Shown here one piece after another: positions 63,513 to 64,000 of a stretch of 64,000 nt of DNA; the stretch's first letter is position 1; every line of letters begins with the position of its first letter. A program made the translations under genes and the position numbers. The DNA is from Camarhynchus parvulus. Taxonomy: Eukaryota; Chordata; Aves; Passeriformes; Thraupidae. Under the pieces are notes generated by a model. It made no database searches and was not told the origin of the DNA. It was given only the letters and a program-made list of their open reading frames with translations. Location of the stretch: positions 16,787,733 through 16,851,732 of the forward strand of contig NC_044574.1 in the NCBI RefSeq assembly GCF_901933205.1. The letters are read 5' to 3'.

Positions 63513-64000
63513 AACTTCAGCTCAGATTTGACTGATTTGTGAAACTGCCAAGTGTTGTGGGTTTGGGGTTTTTTCCCGAAGCTGGGCAGACCAAAGGCCA
63601 TGAAGCTGTTAAATGTTATGTTCATAATGAACCTTGCACAAGATTCACATTTGCCAGGGTTCATCAAAGATATTCAATAGGCTGTTAATTGCACTGTGGA
63701 ATAGTAAACATGCTGATACTGACTGTCCTAAATATGCTTTTCCTAAAATAAGAAATTCACACTCATGGCATAGTAAAAAGAACCTGAAAATGCATACTTG
63801 TATTTGATTTAACCCTTGGTTTTACCTAAAAACACATATTTTTTTGTTTAAATAGAGGTCAAAATAATTTAAGTGTTTTTGGAAGAAAAAATAGCAATCA
63901 AAGATAATTTTCCACAGGAGGAAGATCCTTCATTATGTGAAATAAATGAGAGAACTGTTATCTATTTAGGTGAACGGCCACTTAGACCCAAATTTGCAAT
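63513..64000. other. Unique non-coding DNA to window end
   Basis: No gene, retroviral interior or repeat is recognised downstream of the LTR end. The LTR is not followed by a primer-binding site or gag-like frame, so it is not the 5' LTR of a provirus. Confidence 0.6.

Noticed and set aside
63535..63590. TGTTGTGGGTTTGGGG as the start of another LTR
   Set aside because: It is too short and no LTR text follows.

Overview
The window looks like nuclear DNA of a bird. It is AT-rich, has no dense coding, and carries repeats typical of avian genomes: several 5'-truncated CR1 LINE copies ending in the ATTCTATG-type 3' repeat, and ERVL-type LTR remnants with the avian U5 pattern (a GGGGGAGTGAGCGAGC-like block followed by a TTAAACCACGACA-like or TCAACCCACCACA-like end). 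Family names come from remembered consensus patterns, not from a search.

I found no credible host protein-coding gene, exon, tRNA, rRNA, CRISPR array or bacterial-type feature. The open reading frames are short, lack recognisable domains and appear at about the rate expected by chance in AT-rich vertebrate DNA. The exceptions are fragments of broken CR1 ORF2 at 40160-40722 and 46340-47684, and of CR1 ORF1 at 47690-48480. A 157-residue frame at 60266-60739 is only a translation of a TTTC microsatellite. The window is therefore intergenic or lies inside a very large intron.

Layout. 1-8055: mostly unique DNA with an AATAG microsatellite (1084-1147), a CR1 fragment (2012-2284), a GC-rich block (3238-3405), homopolymer tracts and a 51-bp tandem duplication (6973-7077). 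8056-8583: an ERVL-type solo LTR with a 5-bp target-site duplication. 8584-33312: 25 kb almost free of recognisable repeats, with simple repeats, a 50-bp tandem duplication (17009-17107) and several stretches that look like candidate conserved non-coding elements. 33313-33722 and 40160-40722: CR1 copies of different subfamily type, on opposite strands. 43980-44830: a possible degenerate LTR. 46085-49045: a 3-kb CR1 cluster with an old minus-strand 3' fragment, a 1.35-kb plus-strand ORF2/3' copy and a minus-strand ORF1 fragment. 49046-60284: mainly unique DNA with one short CR1 3' end. 60285-60732: a roughly 450-bp TTTC microsatellite. 61001-61985: a minus-strand CR1 running straight into a plus-strand ERVL LTR. 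63195-63512: the 3' part of a second LTR type.

No genes here work together. The content is a record of retrotransposon insertion, decay and simple-repeat growth on a probable regulatory or intronic background. I found no convincing undescribed system. The items most worth checking are the CR1 cluster at 46-49 kb, the solo LTR with its intact duplication, the two short tandem duplications, the possible LTR at 44 kb and the repeat-poor candidate regulatory stretches.
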